Counted from the first letter of the stretch, positions 16,771-30,900 are shown. The stretch: DNA of 64,000 nt from Lignipirellula cremea (GCF_007751035.1 NZ_CP036433.1:5437001-5501000); one strand, 5' to 3'. Program-made: numbers and translations. Notes: generated by a model from the letters alone, not told the origin.

Positions 16771-16815
16771 GAAAAAAGCCCCGCAATCACCGACCAAAAT
16801 CGGCAATCACGGGGC
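16771..16815 (-). terminator. Terminator or attenuator in the leader of the DUF1257 gene
   Basis: On the minus strand, GCCCCGTGATTGCCGA, a TTTT loop and TCGGTGATTGCGGGGC form a two-part stem (outer GCCCCG/CGGGGC, inner CCGA/TCGG). Six T follow directly. The hairpin lies only 54 bases before the DUF1257 start, so it is either the end of a lost upstream gene or a conditional leader terminator. Confidence 0.6.
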
Positions 16816-17167
16816 AACAGGGGCCAAAAGGCGTCTCGCGGGAGCTAAGCCATTGGCCCATCTTACTTGACGCAAAAAGGCCTTGAATTCAGCATAATCG
16901 GTGCATCCGTTGAGCATCGTGGGCAGGCTTCTGCCCAAAATCAGGTCCCTCTGCTTTCGGAGGGTGCGTAGGCCTTGCTAGACTGTCGTACCACTCGGAT
17001 AAGGGGCGACCTTTCCATGCATCGAAGACACCGCAAATTGGATAATCTGAGTGACGATGTAATAACCGCCGAAATGGGCTGCGGGTGAGAAGTTTGCTAT
17101 ACGTCGGAACCGTTGCCCGCCGTTCGTATGGACCTCACATAGAAGGTGTTGCTAATAAGGGGCCGCA
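16816..17167. promoter_or_regulatory. Divergent upstream region of defence operon 1
   Basis: No gene is seen. Two simple hairpins face the defence operon: GGGCAG gctt CTGCCC at 16921-16936 and CCCTC tgctttcg GAGGG at about 16949-16966. AAGGGG at 17157-17162 is the ribosome-binding site of the first gene. Promoter boxes cannot be assigned with confidence; ttgacg at about 16867 and cataat further on are spaced too widely. Confidence 0.4.
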
Positions 17168-20100
17168 ATGGATGTCTTCAAGCTACGCGACGATGTCATT
17201 CACAATTATGCCGAATACGTTCGTAGCTTTGTTCAAATACGCGAGCCGCTGCTTAAGCAGTTTGTTAGCGATAGCCTTACCGATCAGGCGCTTTGGCCGC
17301 AGCCGCTCATTCAGATGAATCCTGGTTTTGATGCGGGAGGCTGGATCGACGACCTTGTTGACGATGGCACGCTGCATCCAAAATGCAAAAGCGTCTTTCG
17401 CATCAAGTCCGAACAAGACGCTTTTGGATTGCCGATGCGACTGCACCGGCATCAGGTCGACGCGATCCGCGAAGCCAACGCACGTCGAAACTATGTTCTG
17501 ACAACGGGCACAGGCTCGGGGAAAAGCCTTGCCTACATCGTCCCCATTGTCGACCACGTGCTGCGCCACGGGAGCGGCAAAGGCATTCAAGCGATCGTCG
17601 TGTATCCGATGAATGCCCTGTGTAACAGCCAGTACGGAGAGCTCGAGAAGTTTCTCACCACAGGTTTTGGCGAAGGCAAGGAACCGGTACGTTTTGACCG
17701 GTATACGGGACAGGAGAGTCGGGAGAAGCGGGAGGCGATCACCCACAATCCGCCCGACATTTTGCTCACCAACTATGTCATGCTGGAACTCCTGCTGACG
17801 CGTCCCTTTGAGCAAGCACTGGTCCAGTCGGCACGCGGCCTGAGCTTCCTGGTGCTGGACGAATTGCATACCTATCGAGGCCGGCAAGGAGCCGATGTCG
17901 CCTTGCTGGTGCGCCGCGTTCGTGAAGCCTGCCATGCGCCGGGCATGTTGTGCGTGGGCACTTCCGCCACCATGGCCAGCGGCGGCACGCATGACGAGCA
18001 GCGGGTAGAGATCGCTACAGTGGCCTCGCGTCTGTTTGGGGCAGAGGTCGCCAGCGGTTCGATCATTGGCGAAACTCTGACTCGCGAGACCGCCGAATTG
18101 GACTTCCAGAACGCCCAGGTAGTTTCTCGTTTGCGGGAGGACATCGCGCGCACGGTTGACTTTCCGACGGACTACGACGAGTTCATCGCGGCGCCGATTG
18201 CAAGCTGGCTGGAAGACGCCTTTGGCCTGACTCGCGAGCATGGAACGAATCGCCTCATCCGAGCCCAGCCGCTTCCGATTCAGGGGCCCGCCGGCGCTGC
18301 GCAGCAACTTGGCAAAGTAACCGGTCTGACCTCGGAGGCGTGCGAGACCGCCATCATGCGCTGGCTGCTCGCAGGTTGTAACTGTGAACCGCATGCCGAA
18401 ACCAGAAAGCAGCCGTTCGCCTTTCGATTGCATCAGTTCATCAGCCGGGGCGATTCGGTCTTTGCCTCGCCGGAAGAAAACAGCACGCGTCACCTTTCGC
18501 TCAGCGGGCAGCAATTCGTTCCCAATAGTGAACGAAGCAAAATCCTGCTCCCGTTAGCATTTTGCCGCGAATGCGGAGCCGAGTACTACTCCGTCTGGAA
18601 GTCGACCGATACCGGTACGGGGCGCGTCCATTTTCGGACGCGGGAACTAAGCGAACGCGTTGATGATCCGGCCGAAGGAGAAGCGGGTTTTCTCTATCGC
18701 GATTCCGAAAACCCGTGGCCAGACGACCCCGATGACCTTGCCCAGCGACTTCCCGATGACTGGCTGGAAGAGCATCGCGGTCGGCTTCGCGTCCGCAGTA
18801 ACCGAAGAGATGATACGCCCCAGCCCGTTGTCGTGGCCCCGGATGGCGGCGTGAGCGCGGACGGCCTCGTGTACTGGTTTACACCGACGCCGTTCCGGTT
18901 CTGTCAGCATTGCGGCGTTTCCTACAGAGTCCGTCGCGGTTCTTCCGACTACGGTCAGCTGGCGACCCTGGCGAGCGGCGGACGCAGCACTGCCACAACC
19001 ATCCTCAGTCTGTCGAGCGTGCGCTATCTGCGCGAAGAACCAACACTTCAAGATTTCGCGCGTAAACTCCTGAGTTTCACCGATAACCGCCAGGATGCTT
19101 CGCTTCAGGCGGGCCATTTCAATGACTTTGTCGAGGTGAGCCTGCTGCGATCCGCGCTCTACAAAGCGGTTGCCGCAGCGGGGCCTGATGGCGTCGCTCA
19201 TGACGAGCTGACGCAGCGCGTTTACAAGTCCTTGAATCTTCCGTTTGAACTGTTCGCCCGGGAGCCAGGCGTGCAATTCGCACAGCGTGCCGACACCGAA
19301 CGCGCTTTTCGGAATGTGCTCGGGTATCGGCTCTACCGCGACCAAAAACGAGGCTGGCGGGTTACCTCGCCCAATCTTGAGCAATGCGGTCTGCTCCGCA
19401 TTGAGTATCCGTCGCTCATGGATCTGTGTCAGGCGGAGAGTTTCTGGAGGGGGACACACGCGGCATTGACTACCGCGACGCCCGAGACCAGGGAGCGTAT
19501 CGCCCACGCACTACTGGACTATCTGCGTCGTGAACTTGCGATCGACGTAGACTACCTGACCACCGATTTCTTCGAACGGCTGCAGCAGCAAAGCTCGCAA
19601 CGATTAAAGGAGCCCTGGGCGATGGACGAGCAGGAACGACCAGAGGTCGCGTCCGCCGTATTTCCCCGCAGTCGACGGCCCTATGATCGTCAGTTCTACA
19701 CTTATCTTTCCGGGCGCAGCGGCTTTGGAATCTATCTGGGTCGACCCAACACGCTCCCTGAATTCAATCGCTCAACGGGACACCTCCGGCTGACCGATAA
19801 AGACACCATTATCCAGGATCTGTTCCGTGTACTGGCCAATGCGGGATACGTCGTTCGGGTCGTCGAACCTGCGGACGGCGAGGACCAACCAGGCTATCAG
19901 TTATCTGCCTCAGCCATGCAGTGGTTCGTCGCCGAGGGCAAGGTCGCTTTTCACGATCCAATTCGGGTTCCGAATCCGCCACAGGACGGTTCACGCACGA
20001 ACGATTTCTTCGTCAATTTTTATAAGTCGGTAGCGGGGGAACTGCGCGGCTTGGAAGCGAGGGAGCACACGGCGCAGGTGCCGTATGCGGAGCGTGAACG

Positions 20101-22711
20101 TCGCGAGAGAGATTTTAGTTCGGCCAAACTCCCCGTGTTGTACTGCTCTCCCACCATGGAACTGGGCGTCGACATCCGGCAATTGAACGTCGTCAACATG
20201 CGAAATGTGCCGCCGACGCCCGCCAACTATGCCCAAAGGAGCGGTCGGGCAGGACGCAGCGGCCAACCCGCTTTTGTACTGACCTATTGCACCTCGGGCA
20301 GTTCGCACGATCAATATTTCTTCCGTCAGCCGGAACGGATGGTCGCCGGCGCCGTCAGCCCGCCTCGCCTTGATTTGGCCAATGAGGATCTGGTACGCGC
20401 CCACGTTCACGCCATCTGGCTGGCAGAGACCGGCGAATGGCTCGGCAATTCGTTGACGGACCTGCTGGACGTGGAGGGCGCCAATCCACCGCTAACGATG
20501 TTGCCCAGCAAGAAAGCAGGGCTGTCCAAAGCGTCCGCCATTGCAGCGGCTCGAGGCAAAGCAGAGTCGGTGCTGGAAACGATTTCGACCGAACTCGCGG
20601 GCACTTCCTGGTACAAGGAAGATTGGCTCAAACGAACGCTCGATCATACGTTGCATGCGTTTGAAGATGCGTGCCAGCGCTGGAGAAGCCTGTTTCGCGC
20701 TGCCAAAGATCAGTTTGAAAGGCAAAACGCCATCATCGGCGATGTTGCCTTGCGCCCGCAGTGGGACGAGGCGCGTCGATTGCGACGCGAGGCGGAGGCC
20801 CAGCTTGAATTGTTGACCGACGCCCAGAATGTGTCGCAGTCGGATTTTTACTGCTACCGCTACTTTGCCAGTGAAGGCTTCCTGCCCGGCTACAACTTCC
20901 CTCGACTTCCCCTGTCGGCATACATCCCCGCACGACGACGTATGAAAGGCCAGGATGAGTTCCTCTCGCGACCTCGATTCCTGGCAATCTCGGAGTTTGG
21001 ACCTCGCAGTATTATCTATCACGAAGGCTCACGATACATCGTCAACAAGGTGATTCTTCCCATCGCCGAGGGCGACTCGCCGCTCACCAGCGCCGCCAAG
21101 CAATGCGCAGACTGCGGCTATATGCACGAATTGAAAGGGGGCGAAGCAGGGCCCAATCGTTGCGAAAACTGTCACAGCCCTCGACTGACAAGAATCGACT
21201 CGCTGCTTCGCCTGCAGAACGTCGCTACCAAACGCCGAGACCGAATTAGTTCCGATGAGGAAGAACGGCTGCGGATGGGCTACGAGCTGCGAACCGGCCT
21301 TCGCTTCAAGGAGGTTGGCGGGTTGCCTTACTACCAGGTCGCCGAAGTCAGAGGGCCAGGAGAGTTTACTTGCAATCTGACCTATGGCGATGCAGCCACC
21401 ATTTGGCGAATCAACCTGGGGTGGCGCAGGCGCGCCAACCTCGATCAACACGGATTCGTACTGGATACAGAAAAGGGCTACTGGCAACGGTCGGACCAAC
21501 TCCCCGATGAGGAAGACCCCGGCGATCCGCTCGGAGCGCGAACTCAGCGAGTCGTCCCGTTTGTCGAAGATCGCCGGAACTGTCTCCTGCTGGAACCTTC
21601 CGAACGGCTTACCTCGGGCGAGATCGCATCGCTACAGGCGGCCTTGAAGAAAGCCATTCAAACCATTTACCAGCTGGAAGATAACGAGCTGGCGACGGAG
21701 CCGCTGCCGTCGGACAAAGACCGTAAACAGATCCTGTTCTTCGAGTCGGCCGAAGGCGGCGCCGGCGTACTGCGACGCATCCTGGATGATCCCGAGTCGC
21801 TGTCGCAAATCGCCGACGAAGCCCTGCGATTGTGCCACTTCGACGCGACGACCGCCGCAGACTTGCGACGCGCCGCCGGAGCCAGCGAAGACTGCGAAGC
21901 AGCCTGCTACGACTGCCTGATGAGCTACTCAAATCAGCGCGATCATGAATTGCTCGATCGTCAGAAGATTCGCAAGCTGTTGGTTGACCTGAAACAGACA
22001 CGCGTCAAAGCTTCGCCCGGAATCCGATCGTTTGACGCCCATCTGGAATCGCTAAAATCCCATTGCGATAGTCAGCTGGAAAAGTCCTGGCTCGACTACC
22101 TGGCCGCCCGCGATCTTCGCTTGCCCTCGTCCGCCCAGAAGTTCAACGAAGCGTGTGCGACACGCCCCGACTTTGCCTACGACAAAGAGCGTGTCGCGAT
22201 CTACATCGACGGGCCGCCGCATGACTTCCCGGATCGACAACAGCGGGACAAGGAAAAGGGCCTGGCCTTGGAAGACCAGGGCATCACGGTCCTGCGATTT
22301 CATCACGCGGGTCAGTGGGATGAAATCGTGGCCTCGCATCCCAACATTTTTGGCGTAGCACGGGATCTCTCGCCGCCTCTGGTGACGGCCGTGATGCCTG
22401 CGGCCGAGGAGGAACTCGATCTCGACCTGTTCCATGGCGACTGGCACGCGATCGCACAGCAACTTGGCGGTCGCGATGGCGTCCAGGTCGAACCCGGAGG
22501 CGACGTGCCGCACGGCGGACGCGTCCTGGGCGCTTATGTCATGGAGGTCGCCATTAGTGAAGTCCGACTTTGGATCGTCGATCGCCGGGAGAATCCCAGT
22601 GACAAATTGCTGGAGGCGATCGCCTCGCAGGGGCATCTAGCCCTGTCGATCGACCCCGCCGATGCTTCCGCCGTGGAGACGATTCTCGCAAAGCTGGAAG
22701 TCAAACAATGA
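17168..22711 (+). CDS. DruE/MrfA-type SF2 helicase with DUF1998 and Vsr-like nuclease tail
   Basis: This 1847-residue protein should be a DNA translocase or helicase. RecA-1 shows a Q-motif (LHRHQ, ~92), Walker A TGTGSGKS (113-120), DELH (231-234) and SAT (266-268). Cys pairs (CRECG, CQHCG) follow, then LLSFTDNRQDASLQAGHFND (~634). RecA-2 has LGVDIRQLN and QRSGRAGRSG (~1022). A zinc cluster CADCGY...CENCH lies at ~1313-1337. The DUF1998 region ends with CEAACYDCLMSYSNQ (~1580). Residues ~1637-1730 look like a Vsr/DUF559 endonuclease fold (LEKSWLDYL, TRPDFAYD, VAIYIDGPPHD, VLRFHH). The helicase-DUF1998 architecture is that of Druantia DruE and, split in two genes, DISARM DrmA/DrmB. The stop overlaps the next gene start (ATGA). 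Confidence 0.85.
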   Translation: MDVFKLRDDVIHNYAEYVRSFVQIREPLLKQFVSDSLTDQALWPQPLIQMNPGFDAGGWIDDLVDDGTLHPKCKSVFRIKSEQDAFGLPMRLHRHQVDAIREANARRNYVLTTGTGSGKSLAYIVPIVDHVLRHGSGKGIQAIVVYPMNALCNSQYGELEKFLTTGFGEGKEPVRFDRYTGQESREKREAITHNPPDILLTNYVMLELLLTRPFEQALVQSARGLSFLVLDELHTYRGRQGADVALLVRRVREACHAPGMLCVGTSATMASGGTHDEQRVEIATVASRLFGAEVASGSIIGETLTRETAELDFQNAQVVSRLREDIARTVDFPTDYDEFIAAPIASWLEDAFGLTREHGTNRLIRAQPLPIQGPAGAAQQLGKVTGLTSEACETAIMRWLLAGCNCEPHAETRKQPFAFRLHQFISRGDSVFASPEENSTRHLSLSGQQFVPNSERSKILLPLAFCRECGAEYYSVWKSTDTGTGRVHFRTRELSERVDDPAEGEAGFLYRDSENPWPDDPDDLAQRLPDDWLEEHRGRLRVRSNRRDDTPQPVVVAPDGGVSADGLVYWFTPTPFRFCQHCGVSYRVRRGSSDYGQLATLASGGRSTATTILSLSSVRYLREEPTLQDFARKLLSFTDNRQDASLQAGHFNDFVEVSLLRSALYKAVAAAGPDGVAHDELTQRVYKSLNLPFELFAREPGVQFAQRADTERAFRNVLGYRLYRDQKRGWRVTSPNLEQCGLLRIEYPSLMDLCQAESFWRGTHAALTTATPETRERIAHALLDYLRRELAIDVDYLTTDFFERLQQQSSQRLKEPWAMDEQERPEVASAVFPRSRRPYDRQFYTYLSGRSGFGIYLGRPNTLPEFNRSTGHLRLTDKDTIIQDLFRVLANAGYVVRVVEPADGEDQPGYQLSASAMQWFVAEGKVAFHDPIRVPNPPQDGSRTNDFFVNFYKSVAGELRGLEAREHTAQVPYAERERRERDFSSAKLPVLYCSPTMELGVDIRQLNVVNMRNVPPTPANYAQRSGRAGRSGQPAFVLTYCTSGSSHDQYFFRQPERMVAGAVSPPRLDLANEDLVRAHVHAIWLAETGEWLGNSLTDLLDVEGANPPLTMLPSKKAGLSKASAIAAARGKAESVLETISTELAGTSWYKEDWLKRTLDHTLHAFEDACQRWRSLFRAAKDQFERQNAIIGDVALRPQWDEARRLRREAEAQLELLTDAQNVSQSDFYCYRYFASEGFLPGYNFPRLPLSAYIPARRRMKGQDEFLSRPRFLAISEFGPRSIIYHEGSRYIVNKVILPIAEGDSPLTSAAKQCADCGYMHELKGGEAGPNRCENCHSPRLTRIDSLLRLQNVATKRRDRISSDEEERLRMGYELRTGLRFKEVGGLPYYQVAEVRGPGEFTCNLTYGDAATIWRINLGWRRRANLDQHGFVLDTEKGYWQRSDQLPDEEDPGDPLGARTQRVVPFVEDRRNCLLLEPSERLTSGEIASLQAALKKAIQTIYQLEDNELATEPLPSDKDRKQILFFESAEGGAGVLRRILDDPESLSQIADEALRLCHFDATTAADLRRAAGASEDCEAACYDCLMSYSNQRDHELLDRQKIRKLLVDLKQTRVKASPGIRSFDAHLESLKSHCDSQLEKSWLDYLAARDLRLPSSAQKFNEACATRPDFAYDKERVAIYIDGPPHDFPDRQQRDKEKGLALEDQGITVLRFHHAGQWDEIVASHPNIFGVARDLSPPLVTAVMPAAEEELDLDLFHGDWHAIAQQLGGRDGVQVEPGGDVPHGGRVLGAYVMEVAISEVRLWIVDRRENPSDKLLEAIASQGHLALSIDPADASAVETILAKLEVKQ

Positions 22712-24797
22712 GCGCCGTTAGTCTTTCCAAAACCTTTGCCGCATCGACCAAAAAGTTGAGCACGCCGGACCGCGGTCGTGTGTTCGACTTCCTCACGAAG
22801 TTCATGGAGGACCCCGCTAGCCCCGGAGTGAACTTCGAGACAATCCAGGGCTCCAAGGACAGCAACCTCAAGTCGGCGCGGATCACTCAGGACTTGCGCA
22901 CGATACTCCACCAGGGCGCCGGGATGCTGACCCTGTTGTACGCGGGACATCACGAAGACGCCTATCGCTGGGCCCAGCACCGGCGAGTCGAGAATCATCC
23001 CGTCACCGGCACGCTTCAAATCGTCGAGACGACCGAAAGCGTGCAAGCCGAAATTCAAGACACGGCGCCAACGTACGAAGTCCCCAAGGTTTTTGCCGAT
23101 TACAACGACGAGTACCTCATCAGCCTCGGTCTTCCCCAGGATTGGCTTACCATCGTTCGTCAGATTCAGAACGAAGACCAGCTTCTTGCGGTCTGCCAAA
23201 AACTGCCCGAGGAAGTCTCCGAAAGCCTGCTGACCTTATCGACCGGCGAACTCGTCACCCCGCCGAAGCCGGTTGCTCCCACGGCGCCTGTTGAACAGAA
23301 CCCTGATAACCTGCGCCGTTTCTGGGTCGTCCAGGATGCGGCGGAACTAGCGAACATCCTCGACCGACCGATCGAAGACTGGGTTCGCTTTCTTCATCCG
23401 TCACAACGCCTGCTGGTGACCAGGGACTTCAACGGTCCCGCCAAAGTTTCCGGCGCGGCCGGTACAGGCAAGACGGTCGTCGGAATGCATCGGGCTCGCC
23501 GCCTGGCCGCCGAAGGCAAGCGGGTCCTGCTCACTTCGTTCGTGACAACACTCTGCCGAAACATCGAACGGAACATCCACGTCCTCTGTGCGGGGACGCA
23601 GAACGCGTTCGACGGCTCCACCGAGAGTCGTATCACCGTCAGCACCGTTCACAAACAGGCGTTGGCGCTCGCCAGGACAACGCATCCCAAAATCCATCCG
23701 GTCGACTCAGACAAAATCGAAGCCCTTGTCAAACGCCATCACGGGCATGGCGGCTATCTGTTCGATACGGGGTTCCTGGTTACGGAATGGAACGGCGTCG
23801 TGGAAGCCCAGGGAATCACCACCTGGGAAGAATACCGCGACGCGGTCCGCACGGGTCGCGGTAAACCGTTGACGATCAAACAGCGGAAGGACTGCTGGAA
23901 AGTCTTTGCCCGCATCTGGGAAGACCTGACCGCCGCCCAGGCGTATCCCTGGTCCGGTATCTGCCGTATCGCTCGCGAGGCCGTCGAATCGGGCGCCGTG
24001 ACAAGTCCGTTCGACGCGGTAATTGTCGATGAAGTGCAGGACCTTCAGCCGGCGGATCTTCAATTCCTCAAAGCTCTCGCAGCCAAGGACCCCGGCAACC
24101 TGATGGTGCTGGGCGACGCCGGCCAGCGGATTTATCCCGGCGGCTTCAGTTTGAAGAAGCTTGGCATCGACATTCGTGGTCGGTCCCACATTCTGCGCAT
24201 CAACTATCGCACCACCGAACAGATTCGTCGGTTCGCCGACGGTCTGCTGGCCGGCGCCGCGGACGACATGGACGAAGGGGCCGAAGACCGCCGCTCCCAA
24301 AGCCTGTTGAACGGTCCGGCGCCGACCGTCCAGCAGTTCCCGAACGACGCAGAGCAGGTGAACTTCGTACTCGGGAAAATCCAGGCTCTGCTCCAGCAAG
24401 GACTCTCGCCGCGCGAACTGGCGATCTTCGCTCGTTCGGGAAAGCATCTGAAGTCGGTCCGCGACGCCCTGCTAAACGCCGGCATGGAGATCTGTTCGCT
24501 GAGCGACAACGAGGACGTGGCCGCGGCGAACGGGATCAACCTCGGCACCATGCACCGGGCCAAAGGCCTGGAATTCAAAGTCGTTTTCATCGTGGACTGC
24601 AACCAGGGCGTGGTTCCGCATGCTTATACCCTCGGCAAGCTGAGAGACCAGGGCGACTACGACGCCGGCTACGAACGGGAGCGACAGTTACTGTACGTCG
24701 CCATCACCCGGGCCCGGGACGAAGTCTTTCTCACCGGGGTGGGCAAACCGTCCGAATTTCTGACAGCCAACGAAGCCAGCACCAGGGGAAGCAAACC

Positions 24798-24801
<4 letters not shown>
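22708..24801 (+). CDS. RelE-like domain fused to UvrD-type SF1 helicase
   Basis: This protein has 697 residues. The first ~100 have the RelE/HigB toxin fold pattern (LSTPDRGRVFDFLTKFMEDP, ARITQDLRTILH, LLYAGHHEDAYRWA). After a linker comes a UvrD-like helicase with Walker A GAAGTGKT (~249), VDEVQDLQ (~440), INYRTTEQIRRFADGL, MHRAKGLEF (~614) and YVAITRARDE (~662). There is no visible exonuclease domain. Such proteins unwind DNA 3' to 5'. The RelE part may bind the ribosome or nucleic acid, or may only be structural, since no antitoxin lies next to it. Both gene ends overlap their neighbours by four bases, indicating tight co-expression. Confidence 0.8.
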
Positions 24802-27641
<2,840 letters not shown>

Positions 27642-27660
27642 CAACTCCAGAGGAGGAGCC

Positions 27661-27900
27661 ATGTCGAACACGCTGGAAGATCGCGTGCGAGCGCTGGAAC
27701 AGCAAATGCGAACGGTAATCGGAAAACTACCGCCGGACTCCCCCACGGCCGACCCGCAGGATTGGCGAAAGTCCTTGGGAATGTTCGACGGACACTCCCA
27801 GATGAAAGCGATCGACCAGGAAGGCGAACGCATTCGGCAAGCCGAACGGGAGCAGGCGGCAAACGCAGGTCGGGAAGCTCCACCCCCACGCGGCGAATAG
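27661..27900 (+). CDS. 79-aa small protein, antitoxin-like composition
   Basis: GGAGGAG lies just before the ATG at 27661. The protein begins with a short coiled-coil (LEDRVRALEQQMRTVIGKL). It then has DWRKSLGMFDGHSQMKAIDQ and a charged helical tail, wording seen in small antitoxin-like partners of toxins. No toxin gene is adjacent; the RelE-like domain of the UvrD fusion two genes upstream is the only candidate partner. It lies 19 bases after the DrmD-like gene and 43 before the methylase, so it is part of the operon. Confidence 0.6.
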   Translation: MSNTLEDRVRALEQQMRTVIGKLPPDSPTADPQDWRKSLGMFDGHSQMKAIDQEGERIRQAEREQAANAGREAPPPRGE

Positions 27901-27943
27901 TCCTTCCCCTGCACCCCCACTCGCAACCCCAAACCCGGTCACG

Positions 27944-30900
27944 ATGCGAACCCGCTCCCACAACCCCTTTACCACCGTCTCCACTTCCGGCCTGCTCCTG
28001 CCAGTCGACCTGCTGACGCGCATCATCGAAGGCGATCCCGACCTCAAGGGGCTATCCCCCCAAGACTATCATCTGCGCAGCGGGGAACGCCTGAACGAAG
28101 CAGCCAGCAGGGCCTGGAATGAATGCCTGGCCGCCTGGAAAGCGTTTCGCAAAAAGCTGGCGGCCCTGCCGGCCTCCGATGCGGCGACCACGCTGACCCG
28201 CGATGAATGGCTGCTGCCGCTGTTTCAAGAACTCGGCTATGGACGCCTGCAGGCCAAAAAGGCGATCGAGTTCGACCACAAGGAATACCCGATCAGCCAT
28301 GGCTGGGAGAATCACGTCCCCATCCACCTGCTGTCGGCCCGCTACCCGCTGGATCGCCGTACGCAGGGCGTCGCCGGGGCGGCTACGCGTGCTCCGTACA
28401 GCCTGCTTCAGGAAATGCTCAATCGCAGCGCCCAGCATCGCTGGGGCTTTGTCTCCAATGGACTGACGCTGTTCCTGCTCCGCGACAACGCCGCCCTCGC
28501 CAGGGCAGCCAATGTCGAGTTTGATCTGGAAGCGATGATGGACGGCGAATTGTACGCCGACTTCATGCTCCTGTTCCTGCTCTGCCACCAGTCCCGCGTC
28601 GAAATCGCCCAGGACGGCAAGCCGGAAGATTGCTGGCTGGAAAAATGGGCCCAGCAGGCCGACAGCCAGGGCGCCCGCGCCCGCGAGAAACTTCGCGACG
28701 GCGTCGAAACGGCCATCCAGTCCCTCGGCGCCGGCTTCCTCACTACCAAAGGGAACAACGCCCTCCGCGAAAGGCTCCGCTCAGGCGACCTCTCGACGCA
28801 GGATTACTACCGCCAGCTGCTGCGCGTCGTCTACCGCTTGCTGATGCTGCTGGTGGCCGAAGAGAAGAAGACCGAGAACGGCCAGAATCTGTTGCATCCG
28901 CCCGACACCACGCCCGAGGTTCGCGACCGTTACGCCCGCTTCTATTCGGTCAGCCGGATTCGCTCCCTGGCCTACCAGCGGCGGGGCACGGCCCACACCG
29001 ACCTGTATCAATCGCTCCAGGTGCTCTTCCTGAAACTGCGCACTGGTTACCCGGCGCTGGGCATCCCGGGCATGGGCTCCTTTCTGTTCTCGGACGATTC
29101 CACGCCCGACCTGGACGACGCCCTGCTCGCCAATCAGGATCTGCTCGATGCGTTTCGCAATCTGTGCTATACCGAAGACACCTCCGGCCGCGGCGGCAGT
29201 TACCGCCGGCCCGTCGACTTCGGCAACTTGGGCAGCGAGGAACTCGGCAGCGTCTACGAATCGCTGCTGGAACTGCACCCCAACATCGACACCGACAAAG
29301 GCCCCTTCACCCTCGGCACGGCCGCCGGCAACGAGCGAAAGACGACCGGCAGTTACTACACGCCCACCTCGCTCATCAACTGCCTGCTCGACTCGGCCCT
29401 CGATCCGGTCGTCAACGAAGCGATCGACGTCCCCGATCCGGCCGAGGCCGAACGCAAGCTGCTCGACCTCAAAGTCTGCGACCCAGCCTGCGGCAGCGGC
29501 CACTTCCTCATCGCCGCCGCCGAACGGATGGCGACGCACCTGGCGCGCCTCCGCACCGGCGACGACCAGCCCAACACGCTCGACGTGCAGCATGCCAAGC
29601 GCGACATCATCGGCCGCTGCATCTACGGCGTCGACATCAACCCGATGGCCGTCGAGCTCTGCAAAGTCAGCCTCTGGATGGAAGCCCTCGAACCCGGCAA
29701 ACCGCTCTCCTTCCTCGACCACCACATCCAATGCGGCAACAGCCTGCTTGGCGCCACACCACAACTGCTGGCGGAAGGGATTCCCGACGATGCGTTCAAG
29801 CCGATCGAAGGCGACGACAAGAAGGTTTGCGCGGAACTCAAAAAAGACAACAAGAAAGAATGCGAGGAATACCAAAGCGGTCAAGGCTACTTGTTCGAGC
29901 CGCCGTTTAAACTCGGCAATGTCGCAGTCGAGTTCGCCAAAATGACCTCTGCAAAAGACGACTCGCTTGATGCCATTGAGACTAAGCAGCAGAGGTACCA
30001 AGACCTCGTCCAAGGAGCCGACTATCTAAACGCTCGTTTTTGGGCTGATACCTGGTGTGCGGCTTTCGTTTGGAAGAAGGATGAGAGTAATCTTGGGCGA
30101 CTTTGTCCGACCGAACGGAAGTTTCGAGACATTGAACGGACCCCACACAACGTTCTGCCGCATGTGCGAGAAGAAGTTGAACGACTTCGCGACGAATACC
30201 AATTTCTACACTGGTATCTTGCGTTTCCAGACGTGTTTCGTGTTCGCGATGCCGCAGAATTGGGGTCCAATGCTACCTCAGGATGGCGCGGCGGATTTTC
30301 GACTGTTTTAGGAAATCCTCCGTGGGAACGATTCAAAATTCAGGAAAAGGAATGGTTTTCAAATCGGGTTCCTAAGATCACGAAGGCTAAAAATACCGCC
30401 GTTCGCAGAAAGCTCATTTCCGAGCTTCAATTGAAGGAACCTGCTACTTTTTTTGCCTTCACTGAGGCACGGCGCCATTCCGAAGGGCAAAGCCACATTG
30501 TACGGGACAGCGATCGTTTTCCGCTCTGCGGGCGAGGCGATGTCAATACATACAGCGTCTTCGCTGAATTGAATCGCTCGATCTGCAGCCCGCGAGGGCG
30601 TGTCGGCTGTATCGTCCCATCTGGAATTGCTACTGACAGCACCACGCAGTATTTCATTCGCGATTTGATCGAAACTCGCTCGCTGGTCAGTCTATTTGAC
30701 TTCGAAAATCGGAAGGGCTTGTTTCCTAAGGTTGATAGTCGGCTGAAGTTTTGCCTGCTAACGATCAACGGTGAAGCACTAGATTCGGATTCCGCGTGTG
30801 ATCTGGCATTTTATGCTCACGATGTGAACGACTTGAGCGAAGTTACTCGAAGGTTTTCTCTCAAGTCTTCTGAATTTGCATTGATCAATCCTAATACTGG

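Noticed and set aside
28630-30013. Long frames on both strands overlapping the methylase
   Set aside because: Shadows with Arg/Pro-rich or low-complexity composition; methylase motifs define the true frame.
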